NCBI RefSeq assembly: GCF_034067285.1
Contig: NZ_CP139286.1
Span: 1,550,001-1,614,000 of the forward strand
Reading direction: 5' to 3'
DNA from: Acinetobacter pittii
GTDB taxonomy: Bacteria > Pseudomonadota > Gammaproteobacteria > Pseudomonadales > Moraxellaceae
Length of the DNA: 64,000 nt
Part shown: positions 19,026-27,089 of the stretch, in pieces
Layout: each line of letters starts with the position of its first letter
Position numbering within the stretch: the stretch's first letter is position 1
Notes under the pieces: generated by a model
The model's database searches: none
What the model saw: only the letters and a program-made list of their open reading frames with translations
Told to the model about the DNA's origin: nothing
Program-made: the position numbers and the translations under genes

Positions 19026-19892
19026 ATGCAACAACCTCTAGTAAAAGATTTTTTTGATGAAAACACCAATACTTTTAGCTATGTTGTTGCAGATTTAGTG
19101 ACTCATCAATGCGCAATTATTGATAGTGTGCTTGACTACGATGCTGCATCAGCAACTACAAAAACAACCAATGCCGATCGTATTATCGATTATGTCTTGG
19201 CTCAAAACTTTAAAGTGCAATGGATTTTAGAAACCCATGTACACGCCGACCATATGACCGCGGCTCAATATTTAAAATCTCAATTGGGCGGTACGGTTGC
19301 AATTAGTCAAAAAATCTCAATCGTACAAGAAACATTTTCGGCTATCTATAATTTTGATTTTAAAAAATTTAATGAAAATCAGCCTTTTGATTATTTATTT
19401 GAAGATCATGAACATTTCAAAATAGGAGATATAGAAGCCTATAACATTCCTACACCAGGGCATACACCTGCTTGCTTAAGCTATGTGATTGCTGATGCCG
19501 TTTTTGTCGGTGATACTTTATTTATGCCCGATTATGGTTCGGCCAGATGCGACTTTCCTAAAGGAAGTGCTGCTGAGCTTTATGATTCCGTACAAAAGCT
19601 TTACCAACTTCCTGGCGAAATGCGTATGTTTTTATGCCATGACTATAAACCCGAAGGTCGTGATGAATATATTTGTCAAACAGATATTAAAACTCAAAAG
19701 CAAAGCAATATTCATTTAAACCGACGCGTTTCTAAGGACTCATTCATAAGAATGCGCCAAGAACGAGATGCAACTTTGGCAATGCCAAAATTAATTTTGC
19801 CTTCAATTCAAATTAATATGAACGGTGGAAATTTTCCGGAACCTGAAGCGAATGGCATCCGCTATTTAAAAATTCCATTCAATTACTTCTAA
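19026..19892 (+). CDS. Metallo-beta-lactamase-fold persulfide dioxygenase, Blh type
   Basis: The 288-residue protein has the metal-binding set of the fold: HVHADH (His71, His73, Asp75, His76), His146 in PTPGHTPAC, Asp163 in FVGDTLF and His205 in CHDY. This pattern and the pairing with two YeeE/YedE genes match the Blh/ETHE1-like persulfide dioxygenases that oxidise glutathione persulfide to sulfite. No rhodanese domain is fused. The C-terminal part (about 220-288) matches the Blh-type extension. Nearby sensors such as BigR are missing, so regulation must come from elsewhere. A generic thiolesterase role cannot be excluded. Confidence 0.82.
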   Translation: MQQPLVKDFFDENTNTFSYVVADLVTHQCAIIDSVLDYDAASATTKTTNADRIIDYVLAQNFKVQWILETHVHADHMTAAQYLKSQLGGTVAISQKISIVQETFSAIYNFDFKKFNENQPFDYLFEDHEHFKIGDIEAYNIPTPGHTPACLSYVIADAVFVGDTLFMPDYGSARCDFPKGSAAELYDSVQKLYQLPGEMRMFLCHDYKPEGRDEYICQTDIKTQKQSNIHLNRRVSKDSFIRMRQERDATLAMPKLILPSIQINMNGGNFPEPEANGIRYLKIPFNYF

Positions 19893-19983
19893 AAATAGCC
19901 TAAGCAACTCTTCAAATTACCATCATTCTCTATAAATAGCCTAAGCAAATAATAAAATTATCTTCTAAAAATAGCCTAAGTAA
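19893..19983. repeat. Three copies of AAATAGCCTAAGYAA between convergent genes
   Basis: Copies lie at 19893-19907, 19934-19948 and 19969-19983, with starts 41 and 35 bases apart; the spacers are AT-rich and only loosely alike. The first begins on the last base after the metallo-hydrolase stop codon and the third ends next to the 3' end of the IclR gene. A fourth copy is at 17468. No stem-loop terminator is visible here. Confidence 0.75.
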
Positions 19984-19986
19984 GAT

Positions 19987-20799
19987 TTAAAGAACTTGTC
20001 TCAAATCCCGCGAAGTCTCTTGCAATAAAGGCAAAATGTGTTGAATTAAATATTCTTCAGTTGTTTTCATAGTAGGTGAAACAATATTTAAAGCTGCAAC
20101 GACTTTAAAGTCTTGTCCATAAATCGGTACGGCGAGCGCATGAACTCCTAATTCATGTTCTTCACGCGAATAGCACCAGTCTTGCTCACGAATCTCTTTT
20201 AGTAACTCTAAAAATTTATCATTTTCGACATGGGTATATTTGGTTAAACGCTGAAGTGGATATTTTTGAAGCCAGTCGAGTTGTTCTTGTTGGCTTAAAT
20301 GTGCCAGTAAAATTTTACCCGCTGAGGTCGCATGAGCAGGCAGACGGTTACCTAAGTGTAAGCCGTATGGATTTACACGGTCTGTTTGTTGGTGCGCGGC
20401 ACTACGGGCAATGGTAATGGCTTCATACCCATCAAGTACCATCACCGAGTAAATGAGAGATGTTTGGTTAGTTAACAGATTTAATAAAGGCTGAGACACT
20501 TTCGGAAGCTGGGCTGCACCCAAATAAGCTCCTGAAAACTTCAAGACTTTGGGAGTTAAATAATAATAGTGTCCATCAGACTCAAGATAACCTAGATATT
20601 CTAAAGTTAATAAATGGCGTCTTGCTGCCGCTCGAGTGAGTCCGGTTTTTTCGGCCGCCATCGAAATATTTAAACGATGTTGATTACTACTAAAGCTATC
20701 TAAAATTGCCATGCCTTTACCGATGCCAGCAATGTAATCTTCATGACGAATCGTTTTTTTGTTGTCCTGATTCTGGATTATCCGTTCATCTTTACTCAT
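19987..20799 (-). CDS. pcaU: PcaU/PobR-type IclR family regulator
   Basis: The 270-residue protein starts with a variable polar tail, then EDYIAGIGKGMAILDSF and a winged helix-turn-helix (about 30-90, with RAAARRHLLTLEYLGYL), followed by the IclR effector domain (NPYGLHLGNRLPAHATSAGKILLAHL). These blocks define the PcaR/PcaU/PobR group, which activates aromatic catabolic genes in response to protocatechuate or 4-hydroxybenzoate. PcaU is the best guess, since a PcaU-type operator stands at 2553 and no pobA is in the window. In A. baylyi pcaU adjoins pcaI, whereas here it is about 17 kb away; PobR remains possible. Confidence 0.75.
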   Translation of the reverse strand: MSKDERIIQNQDNKKTIRHEDYIAGIGKGMAILDSFSSNQHRLNISMAAEKTGLTRAAARRHLLTLEYLGYLESDGHYYYLTPKVLKFSGAYLGAAQLPKVSQPLLNLLTNQTSLIYSVMVLDGYEAITIARSAAHQQTDRVNPYGLHLGNRLPAHATSAGKILLAHLSQQEQLDWLQKYPLQRLTKYTHVENDKFLELLKEIREQDWCYSREEHELGVHALAVPIYGQDFKVVAALNIVSPTMKTTEEYLIQHILPLLQETSRDLRQVL

Positions 20800-20841
20800 T
20801 ACTGATCCTTGTACGATAGAAGCTTAGTAGATCAATTTGCT

Positions 20842-21762
20842 TTACTGAAAAAGTTTAATAATTTCATGTCGCAAAAATTGATGCCTTAAATTATCCCTTA
20901 AATCTTCGTGCCAAAACATACCCATTTTAATATTGGTTATCTCAAAAGGCAGAGAATGTAAGCAAATTTCTGGACTATAAGATAAATGCTGCAAAATCAT
21001 ACGAGGCATCGTCAATATTGCGTTGGCTTGAGCACCTAAAACTTGTAGCGCCGTTGAGTAGTTCTGACAGCGCATAAATACATTTCTTGAAATTTTTTGA
21101 TGTTGGTTTAGATAAATATCTTCAAGTAACGCGCCTGTACGGCGTGACGAAACACCGATATGTCGACCACTAATATAGCTCGATAAATCGACTTCTTTAA
21201 GTTGACTGCAAATGACGAACTCATCTGTTACCAAATGGTCAAAGGTAATTTTTGGAGATAGATATTGTTCTAGGTCAATCACAAAATCGAGCTGCTGTGT
21301 TGCCAAGTCCGCCATGATATGTTTTCGATCTAGCTTCATACTGACAAACTGCAAATCTAAATTAAGATTTTGAAAGTGTTGAGCGAGTCTTGGAAGAATA
21401 ATCGGCTCAATTTCATCATGCACAGCGATTTTTAAATTTTTTAGACTTGTTGGATCAAAGACATGTTTTTGCTGGCTAATATTTTGAATTGTTAAAAGTG
21501 CCTGTTTCACTGTCGGATAAATTTGTTCTGCAAAAGGAGTAGCCGACATTTTATTGCCTACTCGTATAAATACATCATCTTCAAGTTGCTGACGTAATCT
21601 TTGCAGGGCGTGACTTGCTGCCGACTGCGTAATATTAAGACTACTTGCCGCATTTGAAATACTTTTTTGCTCATAAATCGCGATAAATAGCGGATATAAA
21701 TTGATATCTATTCGATGAAAAAAGCTTAAGTCTAGGCTGTGCAGGTTATGAATATTATTCAT
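20842..21762 (-). CDS. LysR family regulator divergent from the acyl-CoA dehydrogenase operon
   Basis: The product is a 306-residue LysR-type protein. The N-terminal winged helix-turn-helix is clear (LYPLFIAIYEQKSISNAASSLNITQSAASHALQRLRQQLEDDVFIR). The C-terminal part is the periplasmic-binding-protein-like effector domain, closest in feel to the NodD/LeuO/NahR side of the family. It is transcribed away from the acyl-CoA dehydrogenase gene with 88 bases between the starts, the usual arrangement for a LysR protein controlling its divergent neighbour. I could not define a palindromic LysR box in that gap. The inducer is unknown. Confidence 0.85.
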   Translation of the reverse strand: MNNIHNLHSLDLSFFHRIDINLYPLFIAIYEQKSISNAASSLNITQSAASHALQRLRQQLEDDVFIRVGNKMSATPFAEQIYPTVKQALLTIQNISQQKHVFDPTSLKNLKIAVHDEIEPIILPRLAQHFQNLNLDLQFVSMKLDRKHIMADLATQQLDFVIDLEQYLSPKITFDHLVTDEFVICSQLKEVDLSSYISGRHIGVSSRRTGALLEDIYLNQHQKISRNVFMRCQNYSTALQVLGAQANAILTMPRMILQHLSYSPEICLHSLPFEITNIKMGMFWHEDLRDNLRHQFLRHEIIKLFQ

Positions 21763-21850
21763 GAGGTGTTATTTAATAAAATCATTTCATTCATATTAAG
21801 TTTCAAGTTATGTTGATGTAAAGACCAGATAATGTTGTAAAGGAAAAAGA

Positions 21851-23092
21851 ATGTTTGAACTCTCAAAAAAAGCTCAGGACTTCACCGAGCGAACTAGAAA
21901 ATTTATTTTAGAAGAAATAGAACCTGTCGAAGCAAAATTTTGGGAAGAAGTTCATGAGTTAAATCCAGACGGAAACTGGAAAAAATGGCAATGGCCAGAG
22001 CTTTTAGAAACTCTGAAATCTAAAGCGAAGGATGCTGGCCTTTGGAATATGTTTTTACCCGATGAAAAGCTGGGCGCTGGGTTAACTGTTCAAGAATATG
22101 CTCATATAGCTGAATTAACTGGCCGTAGTTTATTGGCACCTACGGTTTTTAACTGTAATGCACCAGATACGGGAAATATGGAATTGTTATGGCGTTATGG
22201 TAGTGAACAACAAAAACAGCAATGGCTACAGCCTTTATTGGACGGCAAAATCCGTTCGGTTTTTTGTATGACTGAACCCGAGGTTGCTTCAAGTGATGCG
22301 ACCAATATGCAAGCGACTGCCTTAATCGAAGGTAATGAAATTGTTTTAAATGGCAAAAAGTGGTGGTCGTCTGGCTTAGGTGATCCAAATGCCAAAGTCA
22401 TTATTTTTATGGCGCATACTCCAGATGAAACCAAAGACCGTCATCATCAACACTCTATGGTTTTAGTACCGATTGATACGGCAGGTGTTGAAATTCAGCG
22501 GATGTTACCTGTTTTTGGTGACTACGATGCACCGCATGGACATGGTGAAGTTCATTTTAATAATGTTCGAGTGCCTATCGAAAACTTTATTGGTGGAGCG
22601 GGGCAAGGTTTTGAAATTGCCCAAGGCCGTTTAGGACCAGGACGTATTCACCATTGCATGCGTTGCATTGGGGCTGCTGAAAAAGCGCTAGAACTTATGA
22701 TTGATCGCGGCATGTCTAGAACGGCGTTTGGCAAAGAAATTTTAAAACTCGGTGGAAACCTCGAACGCGTGGCTGATGCCCGAGTCGCCATAGATCAAGC
22801 CAGACTTTTAACCTTGTATGCTGCTTATAAAATGGATACTTTAGGAAATATGGCTGCTTTAACAGAAATATCTGCAATTAAAGTGGTCGCTCCGAGTGTT
22901 TTAGAAAAAGTAGTCGATATGGCGATTCAGCTACATGGCGGTGCGGGTGTTTCAAGAGATACACCATTAACAGGTTTCTTTGCCCAAGCACGCAGTTTAC
23001 GTTTAGCTGATGGTCCAGATGAAGTACATAAAGGCATGATTGCCAAATTAGAGTTGGCCAAACGTGGTTATGGCCGTCATAAGAAAGTATAA
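21851..23092 (+). CDS. Acyl-CoA dehydrogenase, ACAD10/11-like
   Basis: This FAD-dependent acyl-CoA dehydrogenase has 413 residues. TEPEVASSDATNMQ and ARVAIDQARLLTLYAA are flavin-contact regions, and VDMAIQLHGGAGVSRDTPL near the C-terminus is the usual signature. Its neighbour is an APH-fold kinase, the two-protein equivalent of the fused human ACAD10/ACAD11 and of the LvaC/LvaA pair of Pseudomonas putida levulinate catabolism. By that analogy it may convert a phosphorylated 4-hydroxyacyl-CoA rather than a plain fatty acyl-CoA. AAAGGAAA precedes the start. It is the first gene of a four-gene operon. Confidence 0.88.
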   Translation: MFELSKKAQDFTERTRKFILEEIEPVEAKFWEEVHELNPDGNWKKWQWPELLETLKSKAKDAGLWNMFLPDEKLGAGLTVQEYAHIAELTGRSLLAPTVFNCNAPDTGNMELLWRYGSEQQKQQWLQPLLDGKIRSVFCMTEPEVASSDATNMQATALIEGNEIVLNGKKWWSSGLGDPNAKVIIFMAHTPDETKDRHHQHSMVLVPIDTAGVEIQRMLPVFGDYDAPHGHGEVHFNNVRVPIENFIGGAGQGFEIAQGRLGPGRIHHCMRCIGAAEKALELMIDRGMSRTAFGKEILKLGGNLERVADARVAIDQARLLTLYAAYKMDTLGNMAALTEISAIKVVAPSVLEKVVDMAIQLHGGAGVSRDTPLTGFFAQARSLRLADGPDEVHKGMIAKLELAKRGYGRHKKV

Positions 23093-23110
23093 GGTTTAAA
23101 GGAAGTGAAT

Positions 23111-24232
23111 ATGTCGGTAATTGATATAGGCGGTGAAGTACGTGAAGGTGAAGAGCTTGATATTGGGGCAGTTGAAAACTGGTTAAAAAGCCAAGGTGTT
23201 GAGTTGGTTGGACCAGCAGTTGTTACTCAATATACAGGTGGGGCGTCGAATTGGACTTATCGTTTAAAGTATGAAAATACCGATCTAATTTTACGGCGTC
23301 CTCCAAAAGGAACAAAAGCGAAGTCAGCCCACGATATGGCCCGTGAATATATGGTGCAGAAAAATCTTGCGCCTTATTATCCAGTGCTTCCTAAAATGGT
23401 GGCATTTTGTCAGGATGAATCGGTCATTGGCTGTGATTTTTATGTCATGGAACGCATTGAAGGTATTATTCCTCGTGCAAAACTGCCGCCTGAACTTGGT
23501 TTTAATGAAGAAGATGTTCATGAGCTTTGTGTAAACGTTATTGATAAGTTGATTGAGCTACATCAAGTTCCTTATGAGAACACGCCTTTAGCTGAACTAG
23601 GCAAAGGTACAGGGTATTGCCGTAGACAAGTTGAAGGATGGGATAAACGTTACGAGAAAGTCCGTACAATCAACGTTCCTTCTTTTAAATATGTTCGAAA
23701 ATGGCTAAATGATAATATCCCTCAGGACTCTACGACTTGTATTATTCATAATGATTGGCGTTTTGATAATGTGGTGTTAGACCCAGAACATCCAACAGAG
23801 GTGATTGGTGTGTTGGATTGGGAAATGGCGACCTTGGGTGATCCATTAATGGACTTGGGAAGTGCCTTAGCCTATTGGGTTGAGCCAACGGATAACATGA
23901 TTTTTAGATCGACACGCCGTCAGCCGACTCACTTAAAGGGAATGTTCTCTCGAAAAGAAGTGGTTGAGTATTATTTGCAAAAAACAGGACTGAAACCTAC
24001 AAATTGGGCTTTTTATGAAGTATTTGGTGTATTTCGTTTAGCCGTGATTGCCCAGCAAATCTATTACCGTTATTACCACAAGCAAACCCGAAACCCTGCT
24101 TTTAAAGATTTCTGGATTGTCATTCATGCACTACATATCAGAGCTTTAAAACTTATCGCGCAGCAAAAATTGCAAGAATCAGAATTTGCTCAGCAATCTC
24201 TACAGAAAATACAGGGTATTTTAAGAAGATGA
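23111..24232 (+). CDS. Aminoglycoside-phosphotransferase-fold kinase, probably acting on hydroxyacyl-CoA
   Basis: The 373-residue protein has the APH-type catalytic loop HNDWRFDNVVLDPE, with the catalytic Asp in HxD and the metal-binding Asn, and the following VLDWEMATLGDPLMDLGSAL. FTGGASNWTY-like residues at the N-terminus (QYTGGASNWTYRL) form the nucleotide-binding strand. Despite the domain name, context argues against antibiotic resistance: its neighbours are an acyl-CoA dehydrogenase, a phosphatase-family protein and an SDR. The LvaA family phosphorylates 4-hydroxyacyl-CoAs. I chose the ATG at 23111 eight bases after AAAGGA. The stop codon overlaps the next start. Confidence 0.85.
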   Translation: MSVIDIGGEVREGEELDIGAVENWLKSQGVELVGPAVVTQYTGGASNWTYRLKYENTDLILRRPPKGTKAKSAHDMAREYMVQKNLAPYYPVLPKMVAFCQDESVIGCDFYVMERIEGIIPRAKLPPELGFNEEDVHELCVNVIDKLIELHQVPYENTPLAELGKGTGYCRRQVEGWDKRYEKVRTINVPSFKYVRKWLNDNIPQDSTTCIIHNDWRFDNVVLDPEHPTEVIGVLDWEMATLGDPLMDLGSALAYWVEPTDNMIFRSTRRQPTHLKGMFSRKEVVEYYLQKTGLKPTNWAFYEVFGVFRLAVIAQQIYYRYYHKQTRNPAFKDFWIVIHALHIRALKLIAQQKLQESEFAQQSLQKIQGILRR

Positions 24233-24927
24233 CCACAATTTATCTGGTAAGACATGGGCAGGCATCATTTGGTAAAAGTAACTATGATGAGCTGTCTGAA
24301 AATGGTGAAGCTCAAGCGACTTTATTAGGTCAATATTTTAAGCAAATATTGAAAGAACAACCGTATGTAGTTGCGGGAACTATGCAGCGCCATGAACAAA
24401 CTGCAAAGCTCGCACTCAATGAATGCTTTCCAGATGCGGTGATTCATCATAATAATTTATGGAATGAGTTTAACCATCAGCAAGTTTTTGCCCGTTATGA
24501 GCCACGTTTTGAACAGCCTGAACTGTTAAAAGCTGACGTGGCGCAAGAACAAAACCCACGTGCATATCTTGCCAAAATATTTGAAGGTGCCATTGGACGA
24601 TGGACAGATGGTGATTTTCATCATGAATATGATGAGTCTTGGCCGCACTTTAAGGAAAGAGTCGAAACGGCATTGCAGCAACTTTGTGATGATTTGGCAA
24701 AAACCAAGCCTCGCTATGCAGTTGTTTTTACCTCTGGCGGTGTCATTTCAGTAGCAATTGGCAAACTACTTGAACTGAGTCCCAATCGAACTTTTGCTTT
24801 GAATTGGGCAATTGCTAATACAAGCCTCACCACTTTGCGTTTGGTTGGAAATGAAGCTCAGGTGTTAAGTTTAAATGAACATCATTTTATAAAAGCTAAA
24901 CGTCCAGATTTACTGACATGGATTTAA
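24229..24927 (+). CDS. Histidine phosphatase family protein
   Basis: The 232-residue protein opens with TTIYLVRHGQASFG, the RHG motif with catalytic His9, and has a second conserved histidine region around MQRHEQTAKLAL; VVFTSGGVIS near residue 165 occupies the place of the usual GHG-type strand. It belongs to the phosphoglycerate-mutase-like superfamily, whose members dephosphorylate small molecules or proteins. Its ATG overlaps the kinase stop codon (ATGA), so the two are translationally coupled. A role in removing a phosphate within the same pathway is inference only. Confidence 0.85.
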   Translation: MTTIYLVRHGQASFGKSNYDELSENGEAQATLLGQYFKQILKEQPYVVAGTMQRHEQTAKLALNECFPDAVIHHNNLWNEFNHQQVFARYEPRFEQPELLKADVAQEQNPRAYLAKIFEGAIGRWTDGDFHHEYDESWPHFKERVETALQQLCDDLAKTKPRYAVVFTSGGVISVAIGKLLELSPNRTFALNWAIANTSLTTLRLVGNEAQVLSLNEHHFIKAKRPDLLTWI

Positions 24928-24943
24928 AAATAAGGATAAAAAC

Positions 24944-25687
24944 ATGACAAAGACAATTTTAATTACAGGTGCAAGTTCAGGTCTTGGCGCGGGTATGGCG
25001 CATGAATTTGCAGCCAAAGGCTATAACTTAGCAATTTGTGCACGCCGTTTAGACAGATTGGAAGATTTAAAAACTGAACTTGAAACTGAGTATGGGATTA
25101 AAGTCATTGCAAAAAGTCTAGATGTCACCAATTACGATCAAGTTTTTGAAGTATTTCGGGCCTTTAAACAAGAATTTGGCTATTTAGACCGAATTATTGT
25201 AAATGCGGGAGTCGGAAATGGCCGCCGCATTGGTAAAGGTAATTTTGAAATTAATAAGGCAACTGCTGAAACGAACTTTATTTCTGCTTTGGCGCAATGT
25301 GAAGCAGCGGTTGAAATTTTTAGAGCACAAAACGCAGGTCATTTGGTGGTGATGTCATCCATGAGTGCTATGCGTGGATTACCAAAACATTTATCGACCT
25401 ATGCGGCCAGTAAAGCTGCGGTGGCTCACTTGGCCGAAGGTATTCGTGCTGAATTATTGGATACACCAATTAAAGTTTCTACAATTTTTCCGGGTTACAT
25501 CCGAACTGAAATGAATGAGGGTGCTAAACATTTACCTTTTGAAGTAGATGCCAAAACAGGATGTAAAGCTTTGGTCAAAGCCATCGAAAAACAACCTGTA
25601 AAGGCTTATGTGCCGCAGTGGCCATGGTTACCAATGAGTATTGCCATGAAAGTTTTACCTTTAAAGTTGGTCAATAAATTAGGATAA
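24944..25687 (+). CDS. Short-chain dehydrogenase/reductase
   Basis: The 247-residue protein is a classical SDR. The cofactor loop TGASSGLGAGMA lies at residues 8-19, VNAGVG is in the NAG position, and the catalytic Ser (VMSSMSAM) and YAASK (Tyr, Lys) are present. The C-terminal part is short and hydrophobic. It ends the four-gene operon, 16 bases after the phosphatase gene and followed by a strong terminator. The substrate is unknown; oxidation or reduction of a hydroxyacyl intermediate would fit the neighbours. Confidence 0.87.
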   Translation: MTKTILITGASSGLGAGMAHEFAAKGYNLAICARRLDRLEDLKTELETEYGIKVIAKSLDVTNYDQVFEVFRAFKQEFGYLDRIIVNAGVGNGRRIGKGNFEINKATAETNFISALAQCEAAVEIFRAQNAGHLVVMSSMSAMRGLPKHLSTYAASKAAVAHLAEGIRAELLDTPIKVSTIFPGYIRTEMNEGAKHLPFEVDAKTGCKALVKAIEKQPVKAYVPQWPWLPMSIAMKVLPLKLVNKLG

Positions 25688-25691
25688 TAGT

Positions 25692-25721
25692 TACCCCCTA
25701 AATTTTAGGGGGTATTTTTTT
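25692..25721. terminator. Bidirectional terminator between SDR and porin genes
   Basis: TACCCCCTAAA and TTTAGGGGGTA pair perfectly (25692-25714) and are followed by seven T on the plus strand. Both converging genes end within 5 bases of it. Confidence 0.9.
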
Positions 25722-25723
25722 AT

Positions 25724-26980
25724 TTAGAACTTTTTGGTGTAATTGACAAATAGACGGTCTTCACCAAAATCATTACCATGCTTAACATTGTAATCAATAC
25801 GAATGTATTGCAGGGCAACGCCTTTTAAGAACGGCTGTTGAAATGCATAGTTTAAAATCACATTCGACTCGGTTTCATGGTTTTTCTCACCATTGGCTGC
25901 TTTAAAATCATGGCCGTAAACATATTTCACCATCGCATTTAAACCGGGTACATAATCTTTAAAGTCGTAGCCATACATGACATGGTAAGACTTTTCATCT
26001 TCTTTAAAGAAACCTGTGGCATTCCAGTTAATGAAATAGGTTTCTGGTAAGAAGCCATCTGGTAGCGGGTAAGCCGATTCACCAATAATTTGTTGGTAAC
26101 CTAAACCAAAGGTATGGTTTTTTACTTTAACGGTTTCAAGTAATCCGATGTTCTGCGCATCAATATCAAAAGTATTGCCGTCATCTTTTGCATTAAAGTA
26201 CTTAAACTTAGAGGTAAGGGCAAAAGTTGGCTTCTTCCACGTATGTTCAAGTCCAACATAGTGTTTATTGTAGAGGTCTTCCAAATTACCGAAGTAATAT
26301 TCGCCCTTGAGTGACGGTGTAAATTGATATCGCAAGTCAATGTAGTTAAGGCCATCAGATTCTTTAGTAATTCCATTTGCAGTAAATGAAAACTTTTTAA
26401 AGTCTTCTTCATTACGTGGAGACACTTTTTCAACCCGACCAATTTCAGCATAGAGCTGATCTGAAAGTTGCGACTTTAAGTTAGTTCCCCAATATGAAGT
26501 GAGTAACTGCCGGCTAGCATCAACAGCTGTTACAGGTAAATCTAGCCAGAGTTCACCGACACTTAAAAGAGTTCTGTCATAACCTAGTTTTAAAGTCGCG
26601 CCGTATTTTAGATAGTCTGATGCCTGAGATTGTGTTTCTTTATTAAAAGGCAAAACTGTATCGGCGACATGTTTGTCTGAACTTAGGCGCACGGCGTATT
26701 GGACAGAAGCATCGGCCCCAATCGTGATTGGCTTATCTGCTATGACTAAGGGAGTGTCATGCATTTTTGATTTATAAAATAATGACGCTGCCTGAGACCA
26801 ACTACCAGTATCTTTTAATGCATCATTATCAAAATCACGATTGATATATGCATTTTTTAAAGTGAATTTCCATTCATCTTCAGTTTGCTGATTCGGATTT
26901 GCAGCCCATGAGCTGCTGCACATAAGTAATAAAGTAGTAACAGCTAAAGTGTGTGGTTTAAAACGGTGAAATAATTCCAT
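25724..26980 (-). CDS. OprD family outer-membrane porin
   Basis: The 418-residue protein has a signal peptide (cleavage near SSWAANPN) and then EWKFTLKNAYINRDFDND, the first-strand pattern of OprD/OccD-type porins. It ends in RLFVNYTKKF with the terminal Phe. These porins take up small organic anions and amino acids. It lies 109 bases downstream of an MFS carrier on the same strand and next to the iac cluster, so the pair may supply a substrate of that cluster such as indole-3-acetate. The ligand itself cannot be read from the sequence. Confidence 0.83.
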   Translation of the reverse strand: MELFHRFKPHTLAVTTLLLMCSSSWAANPNQQTEDEWKFTLKNAYINRDFDNDALKDTGSWSQAASLFYKSKMHDTPLVIADKPITIGADASVQYAVRLSSDKHVADTVLPFNKETQSQASDYLKYGATLKLGYDRTLLSVGELWLDLPVTAVDASRQLLTSYWGTNLKSQLSDQLYAEIGRVEKVSPRNEEDFKKFSFTANGITKESDGLNYIDLRYQFTPSLKGEYYFGNLEDLYNKHYVGLEHTWKKPTFALTSKFKYFNAKDDGNTFDIDAQNIGLLETVKVKNHTFGLGYQQIIGESAYPLPDGFLPETYFINWNATGFFKEDEKSYHVMYGYDFKDYVPGLNAMVKYVYGHDFKAANGEKNHETESNVILNYAFQQPFLKGVALQYIRIDYNVKHGNDFGEDRLFVNYTKKF

Positions 26981-27035
26981 AATCCATTTCCCAGATATAT
27001 GCCTGTCCTCGGCAATACTTAATTTTGAATATTTG

Positions 27036-27072
27036 AGTACTCTCTATGTGTTTAGATAGAGAGTACTTTTTT
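27036..27072. terminator. Perfect 12-bp hairpin between the MFS and porin genes
   Basis: AGTACTCTCTAT (27036-27047) pairs with ATAGAGAGTACT (27056-27067). The T-run follows on the plus strand, so it would best stop antisense transcription; on the coding minus strand the hairpin lacks a good U-run and may be an intercistronic element. Confidence 0.55.
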
Positions 27073-27089
27073 GCAATTATTGAGAGCTA

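Noticed and set aside
19026..19892. Metallo-beta-lactamase
   Set aside because: The HxHxDH fold is general; the YeeE/YedE neighbours and Blh-like layout point to persulfide oxidation.
23111..24232. Aminoglycoside resistance gene
   Set aside because: The APH fold is shared with metabolic kinases; operon context with acyl-CoA dehydrogenase and SDR argues for metabolism.
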